47,606 nucleotides of DNA from Candidatus Buchananbacteria bacterium CG10_big_fil_rev_8_21_14_0_10_42_9 (GTDB taxonomy: Bacteria; Patescibacteriota; Patescibacteriia; Buchananbacterales; 21-14-0-10-42-9): NCBI GenBank assembly GCA_002773845.1, contig PEZZ01000007.1:17007-64612 (forward strand), read 5' to 3'. A program made the position numbers and the translations under genes. Within the stretch, counting starts at the first letter, position 1, and every line of letters starts with the position of its first letter. The notes beneath the pieces are model-generated. The model saw only the letters and a program-made list of their open reading frames with translations, ran no database searches and was not told where the DNA came from. Below are positions 30,626 through 39,076 of the stretch, piece after piece.

Positions 30626-31027
30626 ATGACAGATCCAATTTCAGATATGTTAACCCGAATTCGCAACGCTCAAGCAGTTGGTAAAACTGAAGTGATTTTA
30701 CCGTGGTCAAAGATAAAGTTTCATCTGGCCGAAGTGTTGCATCGCAACGGTTACATCAAGAGCGCTGAGGTACTTGAGCCAAGTAGTGATAATCGGTTTA
30801 AACAAATTAGAGTAACCTTGAAATATGTTGCGCCCAAAACCGGTGCCATTAAAAAAATAAAGCGAGTTAGCACACCCGGCAGTAGAGTCTATGTTAAGCA
30901 AGAAGAATTACCGGTAGTTTTAAATCATTTGGGAATTGCTATTATTTCCACGTCGCAAGGGTTGATGACCAATAAGGAAGCTAGGAATAAGAAATTAGGC
31001 GGCGAAGTTTTATGCGAAGTGTATTAA
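30626..31027 (+). CDS. rpsH: Ribosomal protein uS8
   Basis: 30S platform protein, 133 residues. MTDPISDMLTRIRNAQAVGK, VEVLP-type WSKIKFHLAEVLHRNGYI, then the C-terminal GIAIISTSQGLMTNKEARNKKLGGEVLCEVY with the conserved STS motif. Confidence 0.98.
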   Translation: MTDPISDMLTRIRNAQAVGKTEVILPWSKIKFHLAEVLHRNGYIKSAEVLEPSSDNRFKQIRVTLKYVAPKTGAIKKIKRVSTPGSRVYVKQEELPVVLNHLGIAIISTSQGLMTNKEARNKKLGGEVLCEVY

Positions 31028-31031
31028 TTGT

Positions 31032-31580
31032 ATGAGTAGAGTAGGTAAAGAACCAATTGTCATACCAGCAGGCGTTACCGTAACCGTTAGTGATAAAGAG
31101 GTTAAAGTTAAAGGCCCTAAAGGTGAATTAAGTGAGCGCTTGCCAGCTAATATTACCGTGGCCCAAGCTGACGGAGCGTTGACCGTGGCGATAAAAAATG
31201 AAGGTGATAAAATGCAACGTTCGCTGTGGGGCACTATCAGGGCGATATTATCTAATTTAATTACTGGTGTCACAGAAGGATTTAGTAAACAATTAGAATT
31301 TAGCGGTGTAGGCTATAAAGCCCAAGTTAATGGCAGCACGTTGGTTTTAAATGTGGGGTTCTCACATCCAGTTGAATACCAATTAGCCGACGGTGTTACT
31401 GCGACTGTTGAAAAAAATCTTATTACCATAAGTGGAATTGATAAGCAGTTAGTCGGACAAGTGGCGGCTGAAATTAGAAAAATAAGAAAACCAGAGCCGT
31501 ATAAAGGTAAAGGCATTAAGTACGTTGATGAAACGATTAGACGCAAGGCCGGTAAAGCCGCCGCGGGCAAATCCGAATAA
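31032..31580 (+). CDS. rplF: Ribosomal protein uL6
   Basis: 50S protein near the factor-binding site, 182 residues. MSRVGKEPIVIPAGVTVTV, VKVKGPKGELSERLP, then the second repeat GVGYKAQVNGSTLVLNVGFSHPVEY and the C-terminal IRKPEPYKGKGIKYVDETIRRKAGK. Confidence 0.98.
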   Translation: MSRVGKEPIVIPAGVTVTVSDKEVKVKGPKGELSERLPANITVAQADGALTVAIKNEGDKMQRSLWGTIRAILSNLITGVTEGFSKQLEFSGVGYKAQVNGSTLVLNVGFSHPVEYQLADGVTATVEKNLITISGIDKQLVGQVAAEIRKIRKPEPYKGKGIKYVDETIRRKAGKAAAGKSE

Positions 31581-31606
31581 TTTGATAAGCCCACTATAAT
31601 AATCAT

Positions 31607-31963
31607 ATGAAAGAAGGAAGCACCAATAAATTATCACGCGCGAAACGTCGGCAAATTAGAGTCCGGACAAAAATTAGCGGCACAAGCTTTCGCCCGCGCT
31701 TAAGTGTCAGCCGAAGCGCCCGTCATATCAGCGCCCAGTTGATTGATGATACGGTTGGCAAGACTTTGGTTTTCGCTAACGATAAAGAGGTCAAAGGTGA
31801 AGGCACAAAATCAGAAAAAGCCAAAAATGTTGGTCAATTGTTGGCCCAAAAAGCGATCCAGAAAAAAATCAGCCAAGTGGTTTTTGACCGCAGATCATAC
31901 TTATATCACGGTCGGATAAAAGCATTGGCAGATGGCGCCCGGGAAGGGGGATTAAAGTTTTAA
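31607..31963 (+). CDS. rplR: Ribosomal protein uL18
   Basis: 5S rRNA-binding protein, 118 residues. [52 protein letters not shown], and the end [40 protein letters not shown] stretch in the 26-base spacer upstream could be a weak -10. Confidence 0.97.
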   Translation: MKEGSTNKLSRAKRRQIRVRTKISGTSFRPRLSVSRSARHISAQLIDDTVGKTLVFANDKEVKGEGTKSEKAKNVGQLLAQKAIQKKISQVVFDRRSYLYHGRIKALADGAREGGLKF

Positions 31964-31974
31964 GATATAAATTT

Positions 31975-32511
31975 ATGGCCAAACCACAAGAGTTTAAAAA
32001 ATCAGAACATGAATTTGATCAATCTATCATTGATTTAGCTAGAGTGACCCGTGTCATGAAAGGTGGCAAACGATTGCGTTTTAGGGTATGTATGGTAATC
32101 GGCGACAAGAAAGGAAAAGTTGGTTATGCGGTGGCAAAAGGGACTGATGTGGCCGGAGCTGTGAATAAAGCCGTGACTAAAGCCAAGAAGCATATGATTA
32201 CTGTGCCGATGATTAATGAAACCATCCCGCATGATGTCGAAGCTAAATATTCTGCCGCGATGGTGTTGATGAAGGCAGCGCCGGCCGGTACCGGAGTGAT
32301 TGCGGGAGGAGCGATGAGAACGATTTTGGAGCTTGCTGGCGTTGGTAACGTGGTGGCAAAAAATTTAGGACGGACCAATAACAAAGTATCTATTGTTAAG
32401 GCGACTTTCAAAGCGATTGAACAACTAGTTCCTGCGAGCAAGCCAAAATCTGGCGGCTCGGTAAACAAAGAATCATCAAGCAAGAAAGCCAAAGAAAAAG
32501 CTGCCGCTTAA
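31975..32511 (+). CDS. rpsE: Ribosomal protein uS5
   Basis: 30S fidelity protein, 178 residues. VTRVMKGGKRLRFRVCMVIGDKKGKVGYAVAKGTDVAGAVNKAV, VEAKYSAAMVLMKAAPAGTGVIAGGAMRTILELAGVGNVVAKNLG are typical. A Lys/Ser tail ends the protein. The next gene is rplO: no rpmD (uL30) lies between them, as in Candidate Phyla Radiation genomes generally. Confidence 0.98.
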   Translation: MAKPQEFKKSEHEFDQSIIDLARVTRVMKGGKRLRFRVCMVIGDKKGKVGYAVAKGTDVAGAVNKAVTKAKKHMITVPMINETIPHDVEAKYSAAMVLMKAAPAGTGVIAGGAMRTILELAGVGNVVAKNLGRTNNKVSIVKATFKAIEQLVPASKPKSGGSVNKESSSKKAKEKAAA

Positions 32512-32520
32512 TTTAACTTT

Positions 32521-32967
32521 ATGTTACATCAACTAAAATCATCCAAAGGATCGACAAAAAAGCGCAAGCGTTTAGGTAGGGGCAATGCTTCGGGGCATGG
32601 CACCTATTCAAGCCGAGGCCTTAAAGGTCAACGTTCGCGTTCTGGCGCTTCAGGTTTTAAGAGCCGAGGGTTAAAAACATATTTAACCCAAACCCCAAAA
32701 CTGGGCGGGTTTAAGAGCGGAAAACCTAAAATGAGCGTGATTAGCTTAAGGCAAATCGAAGCCATTGCTAAAGATAATGAGACGATTAATGTCCAGAAGC
32801 TCGCGGCCTTAAATTTAATTAAATCAGCTAAGAACAAAGTAAAAATTTTAGGCACCGGGTCGTTGTCTAAACCGGTGACCGTGGTGGCGGACGCGTTTTC
32901 TGAAAGCGCCAAAGAGGCTATCAATAAATCTGGAGGCAAAGCAGTGGTGCGAAACCAAAAAAAATAA
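32521..32967 (+). CDS. rplO: Ribosomal protein uL15
   Basis: 50S assembly protein, 148 residues. The glycine-rich N-terminus KKRKRLGRGNASGHGTYSSRGLKGQRSRSG and the VKILGTGSLSKPVTVVADAFSESAKEAINKSGGKA end identify it. secY starts one base after its stop. Confidence 0.97.
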   Translation: MLHQLKSSKGSTKKRKRLGRGNASGHGTYSSRGLKGQRSRSGASGFKSRGLKTYLTQTPKLGGFKSGKPKMSVISLRQIEAIAKDNETINVQKLAALNLIKSAKNKVKILGTGSLSKPVTVVADAFSESAKEAINKSGGKAVVRNQKK

Positions 32968-32968
32968 T

Positions 32969-34258
32969 ATGTCGGTTATCGCCAAGCTAAGACAAATTTG
33001 GAAAATAACGGAATTGCGCAACAGCATCTTTTTCGTTTTGGGTTTATTGGTGATTTTTAGAATTGCCGCTCATATCCCGGTACCGGGCATAAACAATGAA
33101 GCCTTACAACAATTTTTTTCAAGCAATCAACTTTTAGGCTTAGTTAATATTTTTTCCGGCGGCGGCTTGGAAAATTTTTCTATTGTGGCGATGGGGGTGG
33201 CACCATACATTACTGCCTCAATTATTTTTCAGTTACTTACCATGATTGTGCCAAAACTTGAGGAAATTTCTAAAGATGGTGAGGCCGGCCGGCAAAAAAT
33301 TAACCAGTGGACGCGCTATTTGACTATCCCTTTAGCTTTTTTGCAAGGTTATGGCTTGGTGGCACTTTTGCGCCAAAGCCAAGGCGGCATAATTTCTGAT
33401 TTGAGCATTTGGAAATTAATGGTAACTTTAATCACTGTTACAGCTGGAACAATTTTCTTAATGTGGATTGGTGAAATAATTTCTGAAAAAAATATTGGCA
33501 ACGGAATTTCAATTATGATTTTTGTCGGCATCGTCGCTTCTTTACCGCAAGCGTTACAGCAGACCCTATTGACTTATACAACATCTGACCCCGGCGTACT
33601 TTTAGATATCGTTATTTTTGCTTTGATTGCCTTAGTGACTATTGTCGGTGTGGTAATTATTACGGAAGGCCAACGTAATATCCCAATTTCTTACGCTCGC
33701 CAAGTGCGCGGTTCTTCCTCGTATGGCAGCGTCAACACCCATTTACCGCTGCGCGTAAATCAAGCTGGCGTGATCCCGATTATTTTCGCTATTTCTTTTG
33801 TGTTGTTTCCGCCGGTAGTGGCACAATTTTTCGCCAATGCCAGAACCGCATGGGTGGCTGATGCCGCTAACTTTGTCGCTGATATTTTTCAAAACCAGTT
33901 GTTTTACGGGATTTTATATTTCTTATTGGTTTTCGGGTTTACTTATTTTTACACTGAGGTCATTTTTAAACCAGATCAAATTGCTGAAAATTTACAAAAA
34001 CAAGGTGCTTTTATTCCCGGCATTAGGCCAGGCAAGCCAACGGAAGAGTATTTGAACTATGTCTCGAACCGGATCGTGCTTTTTGGGGCGTTATTTTTAG
34101 GCGCAATTGCCGTGTTGCCTTTGGCCGTCCAACAATTTACCGGTATTGGCTCTTTAACTATTGGCGGCACATCTTTGCTGATTGTGGTTTCTGTGGTAAT
34201 TGAGATTGTCGATAAGGTGAAGTCGCAACTTACCATGCGTGATTACGAAGCATATTAA
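32969..34258 (+). CDS. secY: Protein translocase subunit SecY
   Basis: Central pore of the general secretion channel in the cytoplasmic membrane. 429 residues with ten hydrophobic helices. Signatures: HIPVPGINNEAL in the first periplasmic region, FSIVAMGVAPYITASIIFQLLTMIVP around helix 2, INQWTRYLTIPLAFLQGYG, and the cytoplasmic loop YARQVRGSSSYGSVNTHLPLRVNQAGVIPIIFA. FKPDQIAENLQKQGAFIPGIRPGKPTEEYL lies near the end. A good terminator follows. Confidence 0.98.
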   Translation: MSVIAKLRQIWKITELRNSIFFVLGLLVIFRIAAHIPVPGINNEALQQFFSSNQLLGLVNIFSGGGLENFSIVAMGVAPYITASIIFQLLTMIVPKLEEISKDGEAGRQKINQWTRYLTIPLAFLQGYGLVALLRQSQGGIISDLSIWKLMVTLITVTAGTIFLMWIGEIISEKNIGNGISIMIFVGIVASLPQALQQTLLTYTTSDPGVLLDIVIFALIALVTIVGVVIITEGQRNIPISYARQVRGSSSYGSVNTHLPLRVNQAGVIPIIFAISFVLFPPVVAQFFANARTAWVADAANFVADIFQNQLFYGILYFLLVFGFTYFYTEVIFKPDQIAENLQKQGAFIPGIRPGKPTEEYLNYVSNRIVLFGALFLGAIAVLPLAVQQFTGIGSLTIGGTSLLIVVSVVIEIVDKVKSQLTMRDYEAY

Positions 34259-34280
34259 TTTGATAAAAATTTTTTATGGC

Positions 34281-34307
34281 ATCAAGGTATTTGCCTTGAT
34301 TTTTTTG
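34281..34307 (+). terminator. secY operon terminator
   Basis: ATCAAGG-TATTTG-CCTTGAT followed by a run of T: seven base-pair intrinsic terminator. Confidence 0.88.
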
Positions 34308-34324
34308 TTTAAATTAACTATACT
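34296..34324 (+). promoter_or_regulatory. Promoter for the gene at 34334, leaderless
   Basis: TTGATT (34296-34301), 17 bp, TATACT (34319-34324); the ATG lies nine bases after. The -35 overlaps the secY terminator tail. Confidence 0.6.
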
Positions 34325-34333
34325 AGTTCAGAT

Positions 34334-34696
34334 ATGGGATTTTGGAATGCAATAGATATATTTGGTTTAAGCGCGCCAATGAAGGTTTTTACCGGCAAGA
34401 TGAGCATTAAGCGCGCGCTTTGGAAGATGTCCTCGCTTGATTACAAGCAGCGAAAAATTGTGTATGACGCGTTAGTTGAAAAGCTTGGTGGCGGAGGAGT
34501 GACTCGCTTGGAATTGCTTGACGTGGCGCGGAAATTACACATGGCGCATAAAATATCAGACATAGACCGGCGCGCCCTAGAGCACTTAATTGAAGAAATT
34601 AAAGAACGTTCAGCCCCTAGAAAAGGGGAAACTAAAGACGAAACCGAACAAGAGGCATACGAGCGCAAGCTAGAAAGAGAGTTGGAGAATGAATAA
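34334..34696 (+). CDS. Hypothetical protein
   Basis: Unrecognised 120-residue, mostly helical, charged protein. Its N-terminus (MGFWNAIDIFGLSAPMKVFTGKM) is hydrophobic but not a clear signal peptide. The middle (LDYKQRKIVYDALVEKLGGGGVTRLELLDVARKLH) could be a helix-turn-helix, and the end is Glu/Lys-rich and probably coiled. It has its own promoter between secY and adk. AT-rich like core genes. Confidence 0.75.
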   Translation: MGFWNAIDIFGLSAPMKVFTGKMSIKRALWKMSSLDYKQRKIVYDALVEKLGGGGVTRLELLDVARKLHMAHKISDIDRRALEHLIEEIKERSAPRKGETKDETEQEAYERKLERELENE

Positions 34697-34703
34697 ATAA
34701 CCT

Positions 34704-34804
34704 GTCGCCCCAAACTTGATTTGGGGTCAAGAAATTCAGGATCCACATTAGAAAGAGATTCCGGATCACAAAGCCATGCGGCCTCGCGTGGAGTCCGGAA
34801 TGAC
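34704..34804. repeat. REP-like element before adk
   Basis: Two palindromes: TGTCGCCCCAAACTTGA / TTTGGGGTCAAG, and ATTCCGGATCACAA ... GGAGTCCGGAATGACA. Same families as at 6402 and 11411. Confidence 0.7.
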
Positions 34805-34812
34805 AATTACGT

Positions 34813-35436
34813 ATGAAGCTATTAGTTTTTGGACCACAAGGCTCGGGCAAAGGCACGCAAGCTGAATTAATTGCCCGGCGGCATGATATTCCGTATATTT
34901 CAACCGGGGATATTTTTCGTTATCACCTAAAAAATGAAACTGAATTGGGTGAAAAAGTGGAGGCTAATATCAGTAAAGGGTTATTAGTACCCGATGAATT
35001 AACTAATGAAATTGTTAAAGACCGGCTACAGCAGCCGGATTGCGCGGTTGGTTTTGTGCTGGATGGATACCCGAGAAATAAAATCCAGCAAGATTTTTTA
35101 CATTCAATTACTGAAATTGATAAAGCTGTCGTAATTCAAATTTCTGACACTGAGGCAATTACAAGGCTAGAGGGCAGATTAGCCTGCAAGTGTGGGTTGA
35201 GTTATCATGTTAAGTACAACCCGCCCAAAACCAAAGGTATTTGTGATAAGTGTGGCAATCAATTATTCGTCCGGGATGACGATAAACCGTTGGCGATTCA
35301 AAAACGCTTAGCGATTTATCATGAAGAAACCGAACCGTTGTTAGAAAAATATAGATCAGGCGGTACTTTAATTGAGATTAATGGCAGCCAACCTATTGAA
35401 GATGTTTATCAAACGATAGATTCTCAACTTGCGTAA
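34813..35436 (+). CDS. adk: Adenylate kinase, zinc-LID type
   Basis: Interconverts AMP, ADP and ATP. 207 residues. P-loop GPQGSGKGTQ at 7-16, AMP-site STGDIFR near 31, DGYPRN near 84. The LID domain carries Cys-x-Cys and Cys-x-x-Cys (CKCGLSYHVKYNPPKTKGICDKCG, about residues 126-150), a structural zinc site. Located after secY as in many bacteria, although one gene intervenes. map follows after one base. Confidence 0.96.
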   Translation: MKLLVFGPQGSGKGTQAELIARRHDIPYISTGDIFRYHLKNETELGEKVEANISKGLLVPDELTNEIVKDRLQQPDCAVGFVLDGYPRNKIQQDFLHSITEIDKAVVIQISDTEAITRLEGRLACKCGLSYHVKYNPPKTKGICDKCGNQLFVRDDDKPLAIQKRLAIYHEETEPLLEKYRSGGTLIEINGSQPIEDVYQTIDSQLA

Positions 35437-35437
35437 T

Positions 35438-36208
35438 ATGGCAGGCTTGATTAAAAGCGCAAGCGATATTGAAACTTTGCGCCAAAGCGGCAAGATTTTA
35501 GCTCAAGCTATGACGGCGGCCGTTGAGGCGGTAAGGTCTGGCATTAACACCGAGGAATTAGAAAATATTGTTGTAGCTGTGATTACCAAAGCTGGCGGTA
35601 AACCAGCTTTTAAAGGGTATAAAATTCATCCTCAAGACCCACCCTTTCCGTCAGCTTTATGCGTTTCAATCAATGAAGAAATTGTCCACGGCTCATCATT
35701 ACCGAACCGGGTTTTAAAAGAAGGTGATATTGTTGGACTTGACTTAGGTGTTAACTATAAAGATCGTTTTACTGACATGGCACGCACCGTGGCTGTTGGC
35801 AAAGTTGGGCAATCAGCTCGGCAGTTAATTAAAGTTACTCGCGAATCATTAGCTAAAGGTTTGTCTCAAGTCAAATCCGGTAATTTTGTTAGCGATATAT
35901 CCCAAGCCATTCAAAATCATTTGGAAACTAATGGTTTCGGTGTAGTGCGAGAATTAGTAGGGCACGGGGTAGGTTATGCCGTGCATGAAGAGCCGGTGAT
36001 ACCAAATTATGTTGGTAGCAACCAGCCCAAAATTAAACTTCAAGCGGGCATGGTGTTAGCCATTGAACCGATGTCGACCCTCGGAAATTATGCCGTTAAA
36101 ACATTGAAAGATGGTTGGACAGTGGTAACTCAAGATGGCAGTTTGTCAGCTCATTTTGAAGATACGGTGGTAGTGACTGATAGCGGTTATGAACTTTTAA
36201 CCAAATAA
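35438..36208 (+). CDS. map: Methionine aminopeptidase, type I
   Basis: Removes the initiator Met from nascent proteins. 256 residues. Metal ligands can be assigned in GLDLGVNYKDRFTDMARTV (two Asp), LVGHGVGYAVHEEP (His), AIEPM (Glu) and HFEDTVVV (Glu). The substrate-side His is in EEIVHGSSLPN. No N-terminal zinc extension. Start at the ATG one base after the adk stop. No infA, rpmJ or rpsM follows, so the usual downstream alpha operon is elsewhere. Confidence 0.97.
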   Translation: MAGLIKSASDIETLRQSGKILAQAMTAAVEAVRSGINTEELENIVVAVITKAGGKPAFKGYKIHPQDPPFPSALCVSINEEIVHGSSLPNRVLKEGDIVGLDLGVNYKDRFTDMARTVAVGKVGQSARQLIKVTRESLAKGLSQVKSGNFVSDISQAIQNHLETNGFGVVRELVGHGVGYAVHEEPVIPNYVGSNQPKIKLQAGMVLAIEPMSTLGNYAVKTLKDGWTVVTQDGSLSAHFEDTVVVTDSGYELLTK

Positions 36209-36212
36209 CTAT

Positions 36213-36300
36213 GTCATTTCGAGCTTGCCGAGAAATTTCAACCAGCGGAAAAATGGCAGCGGAGATCCTTATACTCCGCTATGCATCGCTTTGGATGACT
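36213..36300. repeat. Degenerate REP-like element before ruvX
   Basis: TGTCATTTCGAGC at the left and CGCTTTGGATGAC at the right, with GCGGAGATCC / ATACTCCGC inside. Open in frame with ruvX, which could mislead start selection. Confidence 0.55.
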
Positions 36301-36311
36301 GTAAAAGAGGT

Positions 36312-36710
36312 ATGAATTTATTAGGTGTAGACTATGGTTTAAAAAAAGTTGGTATAGCCAAAGCGACTGATGCCATAGCTTTGCCGTTGCAAATTATAGA
36401 AAATGGAAGCGTAGAAAGCGTAGTTGATGCGATTTCGCATTTGTGCGAAACAGAAAGAATTGGCAAGGTTGTTGTCGGCTTACCAATATCAATGTCAGGT
36501 GATAAAAAGCGAGCTGTTTCACTGGAATATAAAAAATTTGTGGATGCATTGTCCAAGGCTTTGCCTGTGCCGGTAGAGACAATCGACGAGCGCTTAACCA
36601 CTCAAGCGGCAAAAAGACTAATGCAATCGGCTGGCCAAAAAGATAAGGGGCAAGATGATGCGGTGGCAGCTATGACTTTGCTGCAAAATTACATTGATCA
36701 AACGGGTTAA
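36312..36710 (+). CDS. ruvX: YqgF/RuvX-family RNase H-like nuclease
   Basis: Putative pre-16S rRNA processing nuclease / Holliday-junction resolvase homologue, 132 residues. It starts NLLGVDYGLKKVGIA with the first catalytic Asp, and has VVVGLPISMSGDKKR, VETIDERLTTQAA with the Glu, and KDKGQDDAVAAMTLLQNYI with the last Asp. AGAGG lies four bases before the ATG. An upstream in-frame extension is repeat sequence and is excluded. recO starts two bases after. Confidence 0.93.
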   Translation: MNLLGVDYGLKKVGIAKATDAIALPLQIIENGSVESVVDAISHLCETERIGKVVVGLPISMSGDKKRAVSLEYKKFVDALSKALPVPVETIDERLTTQAAKRLMQSAGQKDKGQDDAVAAMTLLQNYIDQTG

Positions 36711-36712
36711 AC

Positions 36713-37348
36713 ATGTCATACAATAATTCTACGGCTATAGTTTTACGCCAAGTTGATTGGCAAGAACATGATCGGCTGGTGACTTTATTTACTTATCATT
36801 TAGGGAAGGTAAGTGCAATTTGCCAGGGCGCCAAAAAATCAACCAGTAAGCTAGGATCACATTTACAACCATTTGCCTTGATTGATATTGAGTTAGTTCA
36901 AGGAAAGCAGTGGCAAAGAATCATTAACATTGGCCAGACAAAATTTTTTAATAATATGACTAGCGCTTTGCCGCGCCAAATGGTCGGTTATTTTTGGCTG
37001 GAGTGCGTAGACAAGTTAACCCATGAACATTCTCCAGAACCTAAGCTTTTTCAATTGCTAGCCGACGCCTTTGAGGCCTTAGACCGATTGCCGTTAGATA
37101 AATTAAGATTAATTCGCTCGGCTTTTATTTTTAAATTATTAGATATATCAGGATATGGTTTTAAGTTCAAGCACCCCCAATGGCAAAAAGTTTTGCGCCA
37201 AAATATATCCGAAATTGAGGTGAACAATTGGACTGATCGGGCAATTAATGAGTTGGGCCAGCAAAGTTTGAAAATTTTACAAGATAAGCTAGACCAACCG
37301 CTTAAAACCTTGATCACGGTTCGGGACTTAACCCCGCTTAGAAACTAA
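36713..37348 (+). CDS. recO: DNA repair protein RecO, short form
   Basis: RecA-loading mediator of the RecFOR pathway. 211 residues. The N-terminal OB fold is clear (TAIVLRQVDWQEHDRLVTLFTYHLGKVSAICQGAKK). The helical C-terminal half (FWLECVDKLTHEHSPEPKLFQLL) lacks the usual four-Cys zinc motif, so this is a reduced RecO. Its last codons (PLRN) overlap a CCCCGCTTAGAAAC arm of a palindrome upstream of the pyrBI promoter. Confidence 0.88.
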   Translation: MSYNNSTAIVLRQVDWQEHDRLVTLFTYHLGKVSAICQGAKKSTSKLGSHLQPFALIDIELVQGKQWQRIINIGQTKFFNNMTSALPRQMVGYFWLECVDKLTHEHSPEPKLFQLLADAFEALDRLPLDKLRLIRSAFIFKLLDISGYGFKFKHPQWQKVLRQNISEIEVNNWTDRAINELGQQSLKILQDKLDQPLKTLITVRDLTPLRN

Positions 37349-37428
37349 TGTGAAAGTCATCCAAGTTGCGTTTCTGGTAATTAAAAATAAATTATCAAGT
37401 TATCGCGGAAAAGCGCTTTACTTATAAT

Positions 37429-37461
37429 GGGGTTGACCTAATATGACAGGGGCGCTATACT
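37429..37461 (+). promoter_or_regulatory. pyrBI promoter with GGGGTTGAC box
   Basis: TTGACC (37433-37438), 17 bp, TATACT (37456-37461), preceded by ATAATGGGG. A complementary CCCCGCTTAGAAAC lies at 37332-37345. The ATG is 21 bases downstream. Confidence 0.7.
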
Positions 37462-37482
37462 GTAGCAGATATAAGAAAATCA

Positions 37483-38997
37483 ATGGCTAAAGCACCTATT
37501 TTAAAACACATTCTTGGCTTAGACCATTTTTCCCGTGAAGATATTGAGTATATAATCAATGGCGCAGAGAAATTTATTCCAGCCGCCAAAAAGAAAACAA
37601 TTCCCAGAGGCGTTACATTCAAAAGCGAAGTAACGCTTCTTTTTGATGAACCCAGCACGCGCACCTGCGGTTCGTATGGGCGAGCGGCGAGAAACTTAGG
37701 GGTTACGCCGGTGGTTTGGCAAAATGACAAAGTTATGTCTTCGGGCGGAAAAGGTGAAAGTTTGGCTGACACTGCTAGAATATTAGTTGGACAGCAAGGC
37801 GCAGACATTTTAGTGTTGCGGACAGCAGTAGAGGGCGCACCAGCGTGGTTGGCCCATTATGTTCTGCCGGAGAGGGGTTTTAAGGCGGCTGTGCATAATG
37901 CTGGCGATGGCGCCCACCATCACCCAACGCAAGTACTTTTAGATTTATTGACTATCAAGCAAAAATTTGGTCGGCTGGATAATTTGATAATTGGCGCGGT
38001 CGGCGATATTAAAAATTCGCGCGTAGTTCATACGCTGCTTGATGCCCTGTCAAGATTTGATGGCATTAAGGTGCGTTTGGTGGCGCATTCCAATTTACAA
38101 TTGCCAGGAGTAGGGGACTCATTTAAAGATTTACAGCAAAGTGAAAATCCTGAGATTTTGAAAGATTGCGATATCGTATATGCAATTCGGTTGCAAAAAG
38201 AAAGATTTGATGATATGGCAGAATACAATCGTTACAAATCCATGTATCAAGTGAATCAACAATTTTTGTCAAAATTAAAATCAGATGTGGTTGTTATGGA
38301 CGCTATGCCGATTGTTGATCAAATTTCACCTAACGTTCGCCATGATCCGCGCATCATCGCTCATACTCAAGCTTGGCACGGCATTCCGGTGCGCATGTGG
38401 CTGTTAGCCGAAAGTTATAGGCATCGCGACAAGGTTGTCGGTTTCCCCGAGGTTGAAAAACTGGAAGCAGAGTTGCTTGAGGAAGTAAGCATTAGCGACC
38501 ATCGTAAAGAATTAATTAAGAAAAAAGGACAAGTGGTCAAGCCGATTGACGACGGGATGGTAATTGACCATCTACAGTCAGGTACAGCATCTATTTTGCA
38601 TCAGGCTTTTTCCGGCTTAGGTTTAGTTGATTCTGGCAAAGGCATGGTGGTGCATGCGACCGGCTTAAAGTCAGAGCATAAAGCCATGGGTGGGAATAAG
38701 GATTTGTACCTGGTGCAAAACCAGCATATCCCGGAAGGTATTTGGGGCTTGATTGCAGTTTTGAGCCCAACGGCTACTATCAATGTTATGCGAGACGGCA
38801 GATTCAAAAAATATCGCCCGATGTTGCCGTCAATGATTTATAATATTGATGCGTTGTGTTGCCCCAATGACCGGTGTGTCACGAATGTAGAACCGGAAGC
38901 CAAGACGCGTTTTTATGTTTACGATCGTGAATCCTCAACTCAATTGGAATGTTTCTTTTGCAACACCGTGCTGCCGGTCCAAGATGCCATCCGCTGA
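37483..38997 (+). CDS. pyrBI: Aspartate carbamoyltransferase, catalytic-regulatory fusion
   Basis: First committed step of pyrimidine synthesis. 504 residues. Residues 1-about 320 are the catalytic chain: carbamoyl-phosphate site DEPSTRTCGSYGRAARNLG, SGGKGESLADT (80s-loop Lys), LRTAVEG, HHHPTQVLLDLL, RLQKERFD and a variant of the HPLPR loop reading MDAMPIVDQI. From about 345 on it matches the regulatory chain PyrI: DDGMVIDHL near 350 and a C-terminal zinc site (CCPNDRC near 460, CFFC near 490). Such PyrBI fusions are known, for example in Thermotoga. Whether it senses CTP/ATP is inference. Confidence 0.92.
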   Translation: MAKAPILKHILGLDHFSREDIEYIINGAEKFIPAAKKKTIPRGVTFKSEVTLLFDEPSTRTCGSYGRAARNLGVTPVVWQNDKVMSSGGKGESLADTARILVGQQGADILVLRTAVEGAPAWLAHYVLPERGFKAAVHNAGDGAHHHPTQVLLDLLTIKQKFGRLDNLIIGAVGDIKNSRVVHTLLDALSRFDGIKVRLVAHSNLQLPGVGDSFKDLQQSENPEILKDCDIVYAIRLQKERFDDMAEYNRYKSMYQVNQQFLSKLKSDVVVMDAMPIVDQISPNVRHDPRIIAHTQAWHGIPVRMWLLAESYRHRDKVVGFPEVEKLEAELLEEVSISDHRKELIKKKGQVVKPIDDGMVIDHLQSGTASILHQAFSGLGLVDSGKGMVVHATGLKSEHKAMGGNKDLYLVQNQHIPEGIWGLIAVLSPTATINVMRDGRFKKYRPMLPSMIYNIDALCCPNDRCVTNVEPEAKTRFYVYDRESSTQLECFFCNTVLPVQDAIR

Positions 38998-39004
38998 TGC
39001 GTTA

Positions 39005-39033
39005 TTGCAAAAAAACCAATAATTTGTTATAAT
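39005..39033 (+). promoter_or_regulatory. aspS promoter
   Basis: TTGCAA (39005-39010), 17 bp, TATAAT (39028-39033). The start codon lies about 43 bases downstream. Confidence 0.65.
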
Positions 39034-39076
39034 TTTAGGTACACTCGCGGCTATTTCAAGAGTGTTTTAATTGTTT

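Noticed and set aside
36225-36311. Earlier start for ruvX
   Set aside because: The extension is translated repeat and lacks family similarity; the RuvX family begins at NLLGVDYG.
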